64,000 bases of DNA from Evtepia gabavorous. Its GTDB lineage: Bacteria; Bacillota; Clostridia; Oscillospirales; Oscillospiraceae. The stretch lies in NCBI RefSeq assembly GCF_003425665.1, contig NZ_QQRQ01000002.1:1-64000 (forward strand). Direction: 5' to 3'. The translations under genes were made by a program, and so were the position numbers. The notes beneath the pieces are model-generated. The model ran no database searches. It was not told the origin of the DNA and saw nothing but the letters and a program-made list of their open reading frames with translations. This document shows positions 9,571 to 18,731 of this stretch, in pieces; the first letter of the stretch is position 1; each line of letters begins with the position of its first letter.

Positions 9571-9599
9571 TTTTCAGAAGAACTGGAATCCGCTAAAAT
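9571..9599 (+). promoter_or_regulatory. Weak promoter candidate upstream of truA
   Basis: TTTTCA (9571-9576) and TAAAAT (9594-9599) are 17 bp apart in the 222-base gap before truA. Only the -10 is good. Confidence 0.3.
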
Positions 9600-9682
9600 A
9601 GAACGGGAAAAGCCAAAGAGAACCGGGAACCCTGGCGGCGTCCAGCATGGGCAGGGGGCCTGGGAGAAAAGGGGAGAGGACT

Positions 9683-10420
9683 GTGCCGAATTACCGCTTG
9701 ACCCTCTGCTATGACGGGACCCGCTGGAAAGGGTGGCAGAAGCAGGGAAATACCGAACAGACCATTCAGGGAAAGCTGGAGGCTCTTCTGTCCCGCCTGC
9801 TGGATCAGCCGGTTGAGGTAGCCGGTTCCGGACGAACCGACGCGGGGACCCACGCAAAAATGCAGGTGGTCTCTTTCCGGGCCAAAACCCAAAAGACCAC
9901 AGAAGAGATCTTGGCCGGCCTGCGCCGCTATCTGCCGGCGGACATTGGCGCTATCCGGCTGGAGCGGGCGGAGCCCCGGTTCCATGCCCGCCTGTCCTGC
10001 ACTGGGAAAACCTATGTCTACCGGATATGGAACAGCGATCTGCCCAATGTCTTTGAGCGCAACTATTTGTATCACCTGCACGAACCTCTGGACCTGGCGG
10101 CTATGGTTCAGGCTGCGGAGGACCTCTGCGGCACCCACGACTACCGGGCCTTCTGCTCCCTGAAGAAATTCAAGAAGTCCACGGTGCGCCGGGTGGAGTC
10201 CATCACCATTCAAGCCTTGGGGCCGGAGCTTCGCTTTACCCTGAGTGGGGACGGCTTTCTTTACCACATGGTGCGAATCCTGGTGGGAACCCTGCTGGAG
10301 GTGGGCCGGGGACATCTGCGGCCCGAGGATATGGCGGACATTCTGGCCTCCCAGGACCGACGCCGGGCGGGGGAGACCGTACCGGCCTGCGGCCTGTGCC
10401 TGGAGGAGGTCCGCTATTAA
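9683..10420 (+). CDS. truA: tRNA pseudouridine synthase A
   Basis: TruA converts uridines 38-40 of the tRNA anticodon arm to pseudouridine. The 245-residue protein has the expected family length, the opening YRLTLCYDGTRWKGWQ, and the catalytic motif GSGRTDAGTHA with Asp53. A later GFLYHMVRILVGTLLEVG block is the usual C-terminal signature. The GTG at 9683 follows GGGGAGAGGA; an upstream in-frame ATG at 9647 lacks a ribosome site. It stands alone between the surface-protein gene and a convergent transporter and ends at a shared bidirectional terminator. Confidence 0.95.
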   Translation: MPNYRLTLCYDGTRWKGWQKQGNTEQTIQGKLEALLSRLLDQPVEVAGSGRTDAGTHAKMQVVSFRAKTQKTTEEILAGLRRYLPADIGAIRLERAEPRFHARLSCTGKTYVYRIWNSDLPNVFERNYLYHLHEPLDLAAMVQAAEDLCGTHDYRAFCSLKKFKKSTVRRVESITIQALGPELRFTLSGDGFLYHMVRILVGTLLEVGRGHLRPEDMADILASQDRRRAGETVPACGLCLEEVRY

Positions 10421-10426
10421 GGACAG

Positions 10427-10464
10427 AAAAAAGCCCTTGCGCTGAAAGGCGCAAGGGCTTTTTT
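10427..10464. terminator. Bidirectional terminator truA / DMT transporter
   Basis: A 16-bp perfect stem (AAAAAAGCCCTTGCGC and its complement) with a 6-base loop is flanked by A and T runs on both strands. Confidence 0.9.
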
Positions 10465-10468
10465 GAGT

Positions 10469-11395
10469 TCAGGAAAGGGGCTTGTCGTCCTTCATCATCG
10501 TCTCCGCCGCCACGCACAGCAGAATGATGACCGCGCCGAGAATCCCTGGGGTGGAGAGCTGCTCCCCCAGAAGAAGACGGGAGAACATGGCCGTCATCAC
10601 AGGGCAGAAACACTGGAGCAGGGCCACGGTGCGGGAGGAGAGCACCCCCAGCGCCGCGTTTTGGAGCAGATAGCCGGCCACAGTGCAGAAGAGGGCCAGG
10701 TAGAGGATGCTCATCCAAACCGAGGGGGTGGCCGCGCCCAGGTGAATTCCCTGGTCAAAGGCCAGGGCGCACAGCAGGGCCATGAGGGCTGAGGCGGCGG
10801 TCTGGAGGGTGGTGAGGGTGACGGGGTCCACCCGGTCCAGGGCGTGCTCGCCAAAAATCAGGGCCCCGGCCAGCAGAAGGGCGGAGAGGAGGGAAAAGAC
10901 TTCTCCCAGACCAAACCCGGACAGCCCGCCCAGGCCGCAGAGCAGGTAGAGCCCCACAAGGACCAGCAGCTGAACCGGAATGTGTTTTTTTCCAAACTTG
11001 CGGCGGTAGAAAGCCAGGGCCAAAAGTGGGGTCATCATCGTGGACAGGGAGCGCAGAAAGGCCACGGAGGTGGCGGCGGTGAGCTCCAGGGCGATGTTGT
11101 TGGCCACATAGGCGCCCCCCATGCAGAGGCTGGGAAGCAGCCAGTCCCGGGGGGAGCAGACCTTCAGTCCCCGCCAGATTCGCCGGCCGAACACCAGCAG
11201 CAGAAAGGCAAGGGCAATGCCGTAGCGGGCGGTCAGCAGGGAATAGACGGGGAGAACCTCATAGGCGGACTTGGAAATGGGGTCCCCCAGCCCATACAGT
11301 ACACTTTGCAGAAAGATAAACAGGAAAGGGAGCCAGCGCAGGGAGGCACCCTTCCGCAGGGGGAGCCGGGTGACAGGGGTGGATTGGTCTGACAT
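10469..11395 (-). CDS. EamA/DMT-family transporter
   Basis: The 308-residue protein has about ten hydrophobic segments forming two EamA halves, as in drug/metabolite exporters. Both halves end with the typical conserved helix (TSVAFLRSLSTMMTPLLAL; SSRTVALLQCFCPVMTAMF). Substrate is unknown. The start ATG at 11395 follows GGAGG; a much longer upstream reading frame has no ribosome site and runs through the adjacent response-regulator gene. It has its own good promoter and converges on truA. Confidence 0.85.
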   Translation of the reverse strand: MSDQSTPVTRLPLRKGASLRWLPFLFIFLQSVLYGLGDPISKSAYEVLPVYSLLTARYGIALAFLLLVFGRRIWRGLKVCSPRDWLLPSLCMGGAYVANNIALELTAATSVAFLRSLSTMMTPLLALAFYRRKFGKKHIPVQLLVLVGLYLLCGLGGLSGFGLGEVFSLLSALLLAGALIFGEHALDRVDPVTLTTLQTAASALMALLCALAFDQGIHLGAATPSVWMSILYLALFCTVAGYLLQNAALGVLSSRTVALLQCFCPVMTAMFSRLLLGEQLSTPGILGAVIILLCVAAETMMKDDKPLS

Positions 11396-11450
11396 GGTGA
11401 TTCGCCTCCATCCGGAAAAAGCTGGCGGCTGACAGCGGCCGTGCTTCCCG

Positions 11451-11479
11451 ATTATACAATATGGGGCAGGGAAAGACAA
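11451..11479 (-). promoter_or_regulatory. Promoter of DMT transporter
   Basis: On the minus strand TTGTCT (11474-11479) and a perfect TATAAT (11451-11456) are 17 bp apart. Confidence 0.65.
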
Positions 11480-11593
11480 GGCTTCCCATGGATACAGATT
11501 GTTCACAGGGTTTTTAAGTTCAGTTAAAGAAGCCCTGGTATTCTGAGGCTGCTCCGGGGGAAGGCCCGGGGAAAGGAAAAAGGAGGCGGTGGT

Positions 11594-12268
11594 ATGCGGC
11601 TGCTGCTGGCGGAGGATGAGCGGTCCCTGGCCCGGGCCCTCACGGTGCTGCTGCGAAAAAACAACTATGAGGTGGACGCGGTTTACGACGGGGAGGAGGC
11701 GATGGCCTATCTGGGGTCCGGCAACTATGACGGGGCCATTCTGGACATCATGATGCCAAAGCGGGACGGGATCGATGTGCTGTGTCAGCTGCGCCGGCAG
11801 GGGAACCGGCTGCCGGTGCTCCTGCTCACCGCCAAGTCCGAAGTGGACGACAAAGTGCTGGGGCTGGACAGCGGCGCCAACGATTATTTGACCAAGCCCT
11901 TTGCCAGCCAGGAGCTGCTGGCACGCATCCGGGCCATGACCCGGGAACAGACGGTACAGGCCACCTCCCGGCTTCAGGTGGGAAACATCACCCTGGACCG
12001 GGCCACCTTTGAGCTCTCCTCTCCCACCGGCCGGCTTCGGCTGGCCAACAAGGAATTTCAGATGCTGGAGCTGCTGATGTGCAACCCCCGGAACCTCATC
12101 TCCACCGAGCGGTTTTTGGAGAAAATCTGGGGGTATGACAATGAGGCGGAGATCAACGTGGTCTGGGTCTACATCTCCTATCTGCGAAAAAAGCTCGCCG
12201 CGCTGCATGGGAACATTCAGATCAAGGCCCGGCGGAACGCGGGGTATTACCTGGAGGAGGCCATATGA
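11594..12268 (+). CDS. OmpR-family response regulator
   Basis: The 224-residue protein has a receiver domain (acidic pair ED at 7-8, phospho-acceptor in LDIMMP, TAK switch, KPF lysine) and a winged-helix DNA-binding domain (LTNKEF-like region LANKEFQMLELLM; final YISYLRKKL). It pairs with the sensor kinase encoded directly downstream, which overlaps by 4 bases (ATGA), so the two are translationally coupled. The ATG at 11594 follows AAAGGAGG. Its signal and targets cannot be read from sequence. The divergent gene is a DMT exporter. Confidence 0.9.
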   Translation: MRLLLAEDERSLARALTVLLRKNNYEVDAVYDGEEAMAYLGSGNYDGAILDIMMPKRDGIDVLCQLRRQGNRLPVLLLTAKSEVDDKVLGLDSGANDYLTKPFASQELLARIRAMTREQTVQATSRLQVGNITLDRATFELSSPTGRLRLANKEFQMLELLMCNPRNLISTERFLEKIWGYDNEAEINVVWVYISYLRKKLAALHGNIQIKARRNAGYYLEEAI

Positions 12269-13500
12269 TCCGGAAACTCCGGACCAAGCTGGTGGCGGCG
12301 GCCATGCTCTCTCTGCTGGCGGTGCTGACGGTGATTTTAGGGGTGATTCTCCTGACCAACTATCGGGGAATTGTCTCTGACGCGGACCGCATCCTGGACC
12401 TGCTGGCGGACAACCAGGGCAAGTTTCCAGAGATCAAAGCGGACTTCGACTGGGAGGAACTGGGCCCCCGGCACCGGTCCGTAGAGCTGGGCTATGAGAC
12501 CCGATATTTTTCCGTGCTCCTGGACCGGCAGGGAACAGTTTTGGCCACGGACACCGGAAAGATCGCCGCAGTGGATGAGGAGACTGCGGCCAGCTATGCC
12601 CAGGCCGTCTGGGCCCAGGACAGTCCACGGGGATTTTGGCAGGACTACCGGTATTTGGAGGCGCGGGAGGGGGAGAACACGCGGGTGATTTTCCTGGACT
12701 ACGGCGCCCACCTGTTTACCTTTCACAGCACGTTGGTGACCAGCCTTTGGGTGGCGGCGTCGGGGCTGCTGGCGGTGCTTCTGCTGCTTCTGCTGCTGTC
12801 CCGGCGGATCATTAAGCCGGTGATCGAGGGACATGAAAAGCAAAAACGCTTCATCACGGACGCCGGCCATGAGATCAAAACCCCCATTGCCATCATCCAG
12901 GCGGACACGGAGGTCCTGGCCCTGGAGACGGGGGAGGAGAATGAGTGGATCGTGGACATTCAAACCCAAATTAAGCGTTTATCCACCCTTACCAATGATC
13001 TAATCTACCTGTCCCGCATGGAGGAGGAGCAGGGACGGCAGCAGTTTCTGCCGCTGCCCTTCTCCGAACTGGTGGCCGAGGCCGCCCAAGCGTTCCAGGC
13101 GGTGGCCAAGCGCCAGAACAAGACGCTGTCCGTGGATGTTCAGCCTATGCTCACCCTGGTGGGCGAGGAGAAAAGCCTGGTGCAGCTGGTGTCCATCCTT
13201 CTGGACAACGCGCTGAAATATTCGCCGGAGGGCGGGCAGATCGCCCTGCGTCTGTCCCGACAGGGCAAACACCTGCGCCTGTCGGTGGAGAACACGGCGG
13301 AAGTGCTGAGCAAGGAACTGCTGGAGAATATGTTTGACCGGTTTTACCGGGGGGATGCCTCTCGAAACTCCGGCCAGGGGGGATATGGCATAGGGCTGTC
13401 CATTGCAAAGGCGGTGGTCCAAGCCCACCGGGGGAAGCTCTCCGCCGCGGCCAAAGGGACGGACCGCCTGGTGATTACGGCGCTGTTTCCCAGCGCGTGA
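12265..13500 (+). CDS. Sensor histidine kinase
   Basis: This 411-residue membrane kinase has a first helix (residues 8-30), an extracytoplasmic region of about 125 residues, and a second helix rich in leucine (about 155-175). The HisKA H-box is ITDAGHEIKTPIA and the HATPase_c domain carries LDNALKYSPEG, FDRFYRGD and GYGIGLSIAKAV. It should autophosphorylate on the H-box histidine and pass phosphate to the regulator encoded upstream. The external region has no sensor fold I recognise. A strong terminator follows. Confidence 0.9.
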   Translation: MIRKLRTKLVAAAMLSLLAVLTVILGVILLTNYRGIVSDADRILDLLADNQGKFPEIKADFDWEELGPRHRSVELGYETRYFSVLLDRQGTVLATDTGKIAAVDEETAASYAQAVWAQDSPRGFWQDYRYLEAREGENTRVIFLDYGAHLFTFHSTLVTSLWVAASGLLAVLLLLLLLSRRIIKPVIEGHEKQKRFITDAGHEIKTPIAIIQADTEVLALETGEENEWIVDIQTQIKRLSTLTNDLIYLSRMEEEQGRQQFLPLPFSELVAEAAQAFQAVAKRQNKTLSVDVQPMLTLVGEEKSLVQLVSILLDNALKYSPEGGQIALRLSRQGKHLRLSVENTAEVLSKELLENMFDRFYRGDASRNSGQGGYGIGLSIAKAVVQAHRGKLSAAAKGTDRLVITALFPSA

Positions 13501-13526
13501 AGTCCATGACAAGTCCGGTGAGGGGC

Positions 13527-13575
13527 AAAAAGAGGCGCGGTTCCCGGACTTGGTGGGCCGGAACCGCGTCTTTTT
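13527..13575 (+). terminator. Terminator of two-component operon
   Basis: A long stem (AGAGGCGCGGTTCC pairing with GGAACCGCGTCTTT, with G-T wobbles) is followed by five T. It ends 41 bases before the synthetase start. Confidence 0.8.
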
Positions 13576-13616
13576 GAGGGAGCACATCTCCCTGTGGGAA
13601 GAAGGAGGGATCGCAA

Positions 13617-14216
13617 ATGACAGCGAACGAGTTTTACGGCCCGGAGCTGGCGCAGATGCGTCTGGCCGAGCGTCAGGTTCTGGAGGCGGTGGAGGAACTG
13701 CAGCGGGTATGGAAGGCCCAGGGGCGGCAGTCTCCCGTGCTTTATACCAGTTCCCGGATCAAATCCCCGGAGAGCATGTGCCGCAAGCTGGCCCAGCGGG
13801 GACAGCCACAGACCCGGCAGGCGGCGCTGACCCGGGTCCGGGACGCGGTGGGGGTCCGGGTGATCTGCGGGTTTCAGGACGATGTGTATCAGGTTGCCCG
13901 GTGGCTGGAGGACCAGGCGGCGTTTTCCGTGCTGGAGACCAAGGACTACATCTCCTACCCCAAGGAGAATGGCTATCGAAGCTACCACCTCATTTTGGGC
14001 CTCCGGGCGGGGCCGGGGCGGGGGATGACGGTGGAGGTGCAGCTGCGGACCATCGCCATTGATTTTTGGGCCAGTCTGGAGCACCAGCTCAAGTACAAAC
14101 GGCAGGTCCCTCATGCCCGCCTGGTCCGGGAGGAGCTTCGGCGCTGTGCCGATGAGATCGCCTCTGTGGACCTGTCTATGGAGACCATTCGGGAGCTGCT
14201 GGCCGGTAGTTTCTGA
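13617..14216 (+). CDS. Small alarmone synthetase (RelA/SpoT domain)
   Basis: This 199-residue single-domain protein carries the (p)ppGpp synthetase signature. It has SRIKSPES (ATP-binding R/K), DAVGVRVICGF, KENGYRSYHLIL, and VEVQLRTIAIDFWASLEHQLKYK with the E-x-Q catalytic pair. No hydrolase (HD) or ACT domains are present, which fits RelP/RelQ-type enzymes that make (p)ppGpp in response to cell-envelope or other stresses. The ATG at 13617 follows GAAGGAGGG. It converges on a membrane-regulator gene whose stop is only 4 bases away. Confidence 0.9.
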   Translation: MTANEFYGPELAQMRLAERQVLEAVEELQRVWKAQGRQSPVLYTSSRIKSPESMCRKLAQRGQPQTRQAALTRVRDAVGVRVICGFQDDVYQVARWLEDQAAFSVLETKDYISYPKENGYRSYHLILGLRAGPGRGMTVEVQLRTIAIDFWASLEHQLKYKRQVPHARLVREELRRCADEIASVDLSMETIRELLAGSF

Positions 14217-14220
14217 CCGG

Positions 14221-15456
14221 TTACGCCTCAGGGGCGGAGGTCCGGGGATGGGTTCGGCGCCAGAGAATGCCCGCCACCACGCAGAGCAGCCCCAGGAGCA
14301 GAAAGCCCAAGATGATCAGGAACATCACGTTGGCGCTCATGGCGGCGGCCCAGTTGTGAAAGTCAATGGGGAGGATCAGCTGATAGGGGGTACTGGTGAA
14401 ATAGCCCATGTGCAGATAGATCTGATCCAGAACAAAGGGCGCCAGCCAGATCCACAGGCCGGTCCACGCCAGCCCCACCCCGGCCCGGAACCACCGGCCC
14501 AGGGGGAGGTAGCGCAGGGCGCCCAGCCAGCCCCAGGGAAGGGCCAGACACAGCAGGGCAATGGGCAGCATGGGCAGGGGAAAGTCCCCGGTGCGTCCCT
14601 CCCAGGCCAGGCCCGCCAGCAGGAGAATGGACTCAAAGGACAGATAGACCACCGCCTTGTGCCGGGACCAGTTCCAGGGCAGGGGGAGCTGCCGGAGCAG
14701 GAGGGGGAGCAGGGCAATGCCCAGTCCAAACACCGTCCAGAGCGCGGCGCTGAGGAACCACGTGCCCCCGGTGTACAGACAGGCCACCCCGAACAGGGCG
14801 AGAAGCAGCAGAAGCTCGATGCCCACGTAGAGGGAGACCTTCCGGTGGGCCAACTCCTCCGGCAGGGGCAGGGCGCGCAGGGCGAAGGGGAGGAAGACCA
14901 GGCCCATACCAAACAGCACGCTCACCCCGGCGATGAGGAACCAGTCCCCGCCGGTATAGAGACAGCAGACCAGCAGCAACAGCAGCAGGCAGCCGGTGAA
15001 GCCCCCCAGGCTGGCCAGTCCCCGCCGTCCCTCTGGAACGAAGGTGGGCAGCAAGGTAAGGGAGGCCACCATGAGTTCTGAGGCCAGGACGATCCAGAAC
15101 CAGGTGAGGGCATGCTGGCTGAGCAGGTTGCCCAGCAGACAGCCCAGGGTGATCAGGCCATACAGGATATATTGTCCCAGCCGGTAGTTTCGGGTCAGCT
15201 GCAAATATTTTTTGGCCAGCTGTTCCGCCCGCCTGCCCTCGGTGTCTTCGCTGGAGGACAGCAGCTCTTTCTCACTGCATTGCAGGACCTGACAGATGCT
15301 CTGGAGCAGGGTGATGTCAGGGTAGGCCAGCCCCCGCTCCCATTTGCTGACCGCGGAGTCGGTGACAAAGAGACGCTGGGCGAATTCCTTCTGGGTCATG
15401 CCCAGCTCTTTGCGCCGCTGGCAGATGAAGGTGCCAAATGATTTCTTGTTTTCCAT
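14221..15456 (-). CDS. XRE-type HTH regulator fused to a membrane domain
   Basis: The 411-residue protein has an N-terminal XRE helix-turn-helix (GTFICQRRKELGMTQKEFAQ, then TDSAVSKWERGLAYPD) over residues 1-65. This is followed by eight or more hydrophobic segments (about 105-400). Such HTH-membrane fusions are common in Clostridia; the membrane part may tether or gate the DNA-binding head, but the signal is unknown. The ATG at 15456 lies 11 bases after AAAGGAG; an upstream in-frame start has no ribosome site. It lies between the alarmone synthetase and the Bce-type module, and may act on a neighbour, which is inference. Confidence 0.8.
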   Translation of the reverse strand: MENKKSFGTFICQRRKELGMTQKEFAQRLFVTDSAVSKWERGLAYPDITLLQSICQVLQCSEKELLSSSEDTEGRRAEQLAKKYLQLTRNYRLGQYILYGLITLGCLLGNLLSQHALTWFWIVLASELMVASLTLLPTFVPEGRRGLASLGGFTGCLLLLLLVCCLYTGGDWFLIAGVSVLFGMGLVFLPFALRALPLPEELAHRKVSLYVGIELLLLLALFGVACLYTGGTWFLSAALWTVFGLGIALLPLLLRQLPLPWNWSRHKAVVYLSFESILLLAGLAWEGRTGDFPLPMLPIALLCLALPWGWLGALRYLPLGRWFRAGVGLAWTGLWIWLAPFVLDQIYLHMGYFTSTPYQLILPIDFHNWAAAMSANVMFLIILGFLLLGLLCVVAGILWRRTHPRTSAPEA

Positions 15457-15502
15457 CCGTTCACACACTCCTTTGGTTGGATGTGCCTTGCAAGACGGAA
15501 GC

Positions 15503-15532
15503 ATCATAGCAAACCATGGGGGAGAAAGTCAA
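15503..15532 (-). promoter_or_regulatory. Promoter of XRE-membrane gene
   Basis: On the minus strand TTGACT (15527-15532) and TATGAT (15503-15508) are 18 bp apart, about 47 bp before the start. Confidence 0.65.
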
Positions 15533-15634
15533 TGCAAAGCCCCCGTTTTTCCACTCGACCATCAGGAAAGTGCAGCAATGCCAAGGGTTTTCAGAGAGTT
15601 CTTCCCGCATGCACCCTGCTGAAAAAACGGCTAT

Positions 15635-15658
15635 GAGCCCCCTGTTTTCAGGGGGCTC
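15635..15658 (-). terminator. Terminator of Bce-type ABC operon
   Basis: A 10-bp perfect stem GAGCCCCCTG/CAGGGGGCTC has a TTTT loop. On the minus strand CCGTTTTTTC follows, 52 bases after the permease stop. Confidence 0.65.
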
Positions 15659-15709
15659 GTTTTCTTTGGGACGCGGGCGGGTCCCCGGTGGGCGAGGCAG
15701 AATAGGGAG

Positions 15710-17920
15710 TTACGGGGATACGGCCCGGCGGAACAGGGTCCAGGTGGAGAGCGCGTAAGCCAGCAGGAGAAGCAGAAGAATGCCAGCCAGGGCGGACACT
15801 TGAGACAGGAGCGCATCAAAGCCCAGGTAGGCGTTAATCTCTGTGGCAATCGACCAAAAGAAAAAGGCGGATATGGCCCCAGAGATCAGAACGGCCAGAC
15901 CCACAGGCAACCCAAACCACAGAGCCAGCTGTTTGGAAATGAGATGGTGGATGGAGCGGTCCTCCACGCCCAGCTTGCGCAGCACACCGAACCGGTAGCG
16001 GTACTGGTTGGCGTCCCACAGCTGCTGGAGGGAGAGAATGGTAAAGCAGATGACCATGAGCACCACGGCTCCGTAGACCATCACGGCGTGGAATAAGAAA
16101 ATCTGTGATTTGGTGTCACTGATCTGCTGGGTTCGGGTATCCAGGCTGTACTCGGGACCGTCCTGCAGGGACTGTTCCGGGTAATGGGTGGAGAAGGCGT
16201 CCTGCAGAGCAGCGGCGTCTGCATAGGGAATGGGGTGGGCCGTGGCAAGATACCGCTTGGTCATAACGGGAAGGAGCTGATGGCAGACCTGGTCGGGCAG
16301 GACATAGGTTACATGGGTGTAAAGATTATAGAAAGTTTCCCCCATGGACTCTGTGTGGAGAGCATCCTGGGCCAGGGAGAGGGTGCCGGCATCGGTGGAC
16401 AGGGTGGGATGGTTGCGGAGAAAGGCCGCCTGGTCTTCCGGGGTGGAGATGGCGTCCCACTGGGTGCTGAACTCCCTCGCCCCCAAGGAGATGGGGGGAT
16501 ACCCCAGCATCTGCCGGATGGCGTTGTAATCGGACAGTGCCACAGCCACAACGGGGAAGTCATACTTGTTTCGGTTGTGGAACTGGGATGCCTCCGGCAG
16601 GTAAAGGGAAAAGACACGGTCTTGGGTGATCTGGATGCCCCGCGCCTCTAAAAACGTGGGGACAAAGTCATACGTGTCTTGAGGCAGGTCTTCCTGACGG
16701 AGGACATTGTTGTAATAACTGTTGATCTGCACGTCATAGATGGCCCGCTCCTCCAGATAGCCCTCTGCCCAGCCGCTCAGGGCGGGGGAGAGGGCAAACA
16801 GGACGGTGGACAGTACCAGGGTCAGGCTGATCAGAGTCATGGATTTGCTGGCAGAGCGAAGCTTGGAGAGAACCTGGCCGTAGAAAAAGAGGTTTTCCCC
16901 GGTGTACTTATGGGCGGGGGACCTGTCCTTCCAGGCGGACAGCAGGCGGCTGGACAGATACATCACCGTACAGAGGAAGAAAGACAGGTAGACAAGAAAA
17001 AAGAGCAGGTAGGAGCGCAGGCTCTCCTGAGAAATGGGCAGGGAGTAGGTCCGGTCCATCCACGGGGCCAGGGCGATGAAGAAAAGGCTGATGAGGGACT
17101 GGACCAGGAGAAAGGCCAACAGAGGGAGAAAGCGCCGCCGCTTAAAACACCATAGTCCGCTCCCTGCCAAACCCGCCAGGGGAAGTACGGCATTGGACAC
17201 ATAGAAGATACGGGCCAGTAGAGGCAGGCGGGAATCATAGTAAAGGGAGGCATACCAGAGATTCATCGCCGCGATTCCTGCCAGCGCGGCCAGGTAGAGA
17301 ATGGTCACCACAGGCATCCAGCGGCTCTTTTTCAGACTGTCCTCATTTTTGCGCCGGGCCTGGAGCATGTCGATGACATGGAGCTTTTGAATGGACCGGA
17401 CGTTAAACAGACCCACCACGAAAAAGCTCAGGGAGAAAAAAAGCAGAGTGAGGGCGGCGGTATCCGGGAAAAGGGCCCAGGAGAGCTGAAAAGACTGGCC
17501 ATAGCTGGACAGGAGCATAGCGGTGATGAACTGGGAGAGGAGGCTGCCCAACGGGATTCCCAGCCCCAGGGAGAGCAGTCCCATGAGGAACGTCTCGCCA
17601 AAGAACAGCCAGGCGGTGGTTCGCTGTTCCATGCCCAGAATGGTTTGCATGGCGAATTCCTGCTGTTTTTGTCGGATCATATACCGGTTGACATACCGGA
17701 TGAGAAAGAGCAGGAGCAGTGTGACCCCACAGATGGCCAGCTTCATCCACTCACTGAGAAAGGAGAGATCAAATTCCGCCCCCAGAGCAGGGTGGTAATA
17801 ACGGCTGGAGATGGAGAGAAAGGCATAGAACAGCCCCACGCACAGGGTCAGGGTTACCAAATAGATCAGGTAATCCTGGACGGATCGCCGGGCGCTGCGG
17901 AGGATCAGTTTACCGTACAT
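15710..17920 (-). CDS. Bce-type ABC transporter permease (FtsX family)
   Basis: The 736-residue permease has a first helix near residue 20, three helices at about 55-160 in an FtsX-like block, further paired helices, a large extracytoplasmic region (about 395-600), and three C-terminal helices. This is the layout of BceB-type permeases, which sense and detach cell-wall-targeting peptides such as bacitracin and pass the signal to a BceS-type kinase. It overlaps the ATPase gene by 11 bases. The full set of four genes (kinase, regulator, ATPase, permease) is adjacent. The actual peptide ligand is unknown. Confidence 0.85.
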   Translation of the reverse strand: MYGKLILRSARRSVQDYLIYLVTLTLCVGLFYAFLSISSRYYHPALGAEFDLSFLSEWMKLAICGVTLLLLFLIRYVNRYMIRQKQQEFAMQTILGMEQRTTAWLFFGETFLMGLLSLGLGIPLGSLLSQFITAMLLSSYGQSFQLSWALFPDTAALTLLFFSLSFFVVGLFNVRSIQKLHVIDMLQARRKNEDSLKKSRWMPVVTILYLAALAGIAAMNLWYASLYYDSRLPLLARIFYVSNAVLPLAGLAGSGLWCFKRRRFLPLLAFLLVQSLISLFFIALAPWMDRTYSLPISQESLRSYLLFFLVYLSFFLCTVMYLSSRLLSAWKDRSPAHKYTGENLFFYGQVLSKLRSASKSMTLISLTLVLSTVLFALSPALSGWAEGYLEERAIYDVQINSYYNNVLRQEDLPQDTYDFVPTFLEARGIQITQDRVFSLYLPEASQFHNRNKYDFPVVAVALSDYNAIRQMLGYPPISLGAREFSTQWDAISTPEDQAAFLRNHPTLSTDAGTLSLAQDALHTESMGETFYNLYTHVTYVLPDQVCHQLLPVMTKRYLATAHPIPYADAAALQDAFSTHYPEQSLQDGPEYSLDTRTQQISDTKSQIFLFHAVMVYGAVVLMVICFTILSLQQLWDANQYRYRFGVLRKLGVEDRSIHHLISKQLALWFGLPVGLAVLISGAISAFFFWSIATEINAYLGFDALLSQVSALAGILLLLLLAYALSTWTLFRRAVSP

Positions 17921-18677
17921 CCACTGTGCCCCCTCCCATCATGGTGAGCACATCCAGAATTTTTTCAAAGAACTGTTTTCGGCTGTCGTTCCCCCGGCGA
18001 AGCTCGGAGAAGACGGCGCCGTCCCGGAGAAATAGAATGCGCTCTGTGTAGCTGGCGGTGAAGGCATCGTGGGTGACCATGACAATGGTGGCGCCCATCT
18101 GCTGGTTCATGCTCTCCAGGGTGCCCAGCAGCATCTGGCTGGCGTGGCTGTCCAGAGCCCCGGTGGGCTCATCAGCCAAGATGAGCTTGGGGTGGTTTAT
18201 CATGGCCCGGGCGCAGGCGCACCGCTGCTTCTGGCCGCCGGAGATCTGATAGGGGAACTTGGACAGGATGTCCCCGATGTTCAGGGCGTCCGCCATCTGC
18301 TGGACCTGCCCATCAATCTGGCCGGGCGGGACCTTGTTGATGGTGAGGGCCAGGGCGATGTTTTCCCCCACGGTAAGGGTGTCCAGGAGGTTGAAGTCCT
18401 GAAAGATAAACCCTAAGTTTTCCCGGCGGAACCGGGCCAGCTCCTTGGGTTTGAGCTGGGTGATGTCCCGGCCCTCCAGCAGAATGGAGCCGGCGCTGAC
18501 GGTGTCGATGGTGGAGATGCAGTTGAGCAGCGTGGTCTTGCCAGAGCCGGAGGCCCCCATGATCCCCAAAAATTCCCCGGAGGAGACGGAGAAGCTGATG
18601 TCGTCGATGGCGCGGGTCACCCCGCCGCCGTTGCCATAGATTTTCTGGATATGCTCCAGACGCAGCAGTTCGTTCAT
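17910..18677 (-). CDS. Bce-type ABC transporter ATPase
   Basis: The 255-residue ATPase has Walker A GASGSGKTT, Q-loop FIFQDFNLL, signature SGGQKQR, Walker B LILADEPTGALD and H-loop VTHD. It most resembles the LolD/BceA class that energises FtsX-type permeases. The ATG at 18677 lies 5 bases after GGAGGTGA; an upstream GTG overlaps the ribosome site and is rejected. It is the first gene of the two-gene transporter operon, with an operator-like repeat directly upstream. Confidence 0.9.
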   Translation of the reverse strand: MNELLRLEHIQKIYGNGGGVTRAIDDISFSVSSGEFLGIMGASGSGKTTLLNCISTIDTVSAGSILLEGRDITQLKPKELARFRRENLGFIFQDFNLLDTLTVGENIALALTINKVPPGQIDGQVQQMADALNIGDILSKFPYQISGGQKQRCACARAMINHPKLILADEPTGALDSHASQMLLGTLESMNQQMGATIVMVTHDAFTASYTERILFLRDGAVFSELRRGNDSRKQFFEKILDVLTMMGGGTVDVR

Positions 18678-18731
18678 GTGAATCACCTCCCCTGTAGTCT
18701 AAGAGATGCCGGAGGGAATTTGTAGCTTCTT

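Noticed and set aside
10469-12208. DMT transporter extended to 579 residues
   Set aside because: The extension runs antisense through the response-regulator gene; the ATG at 11395 has a proper ribosome site and promoter.
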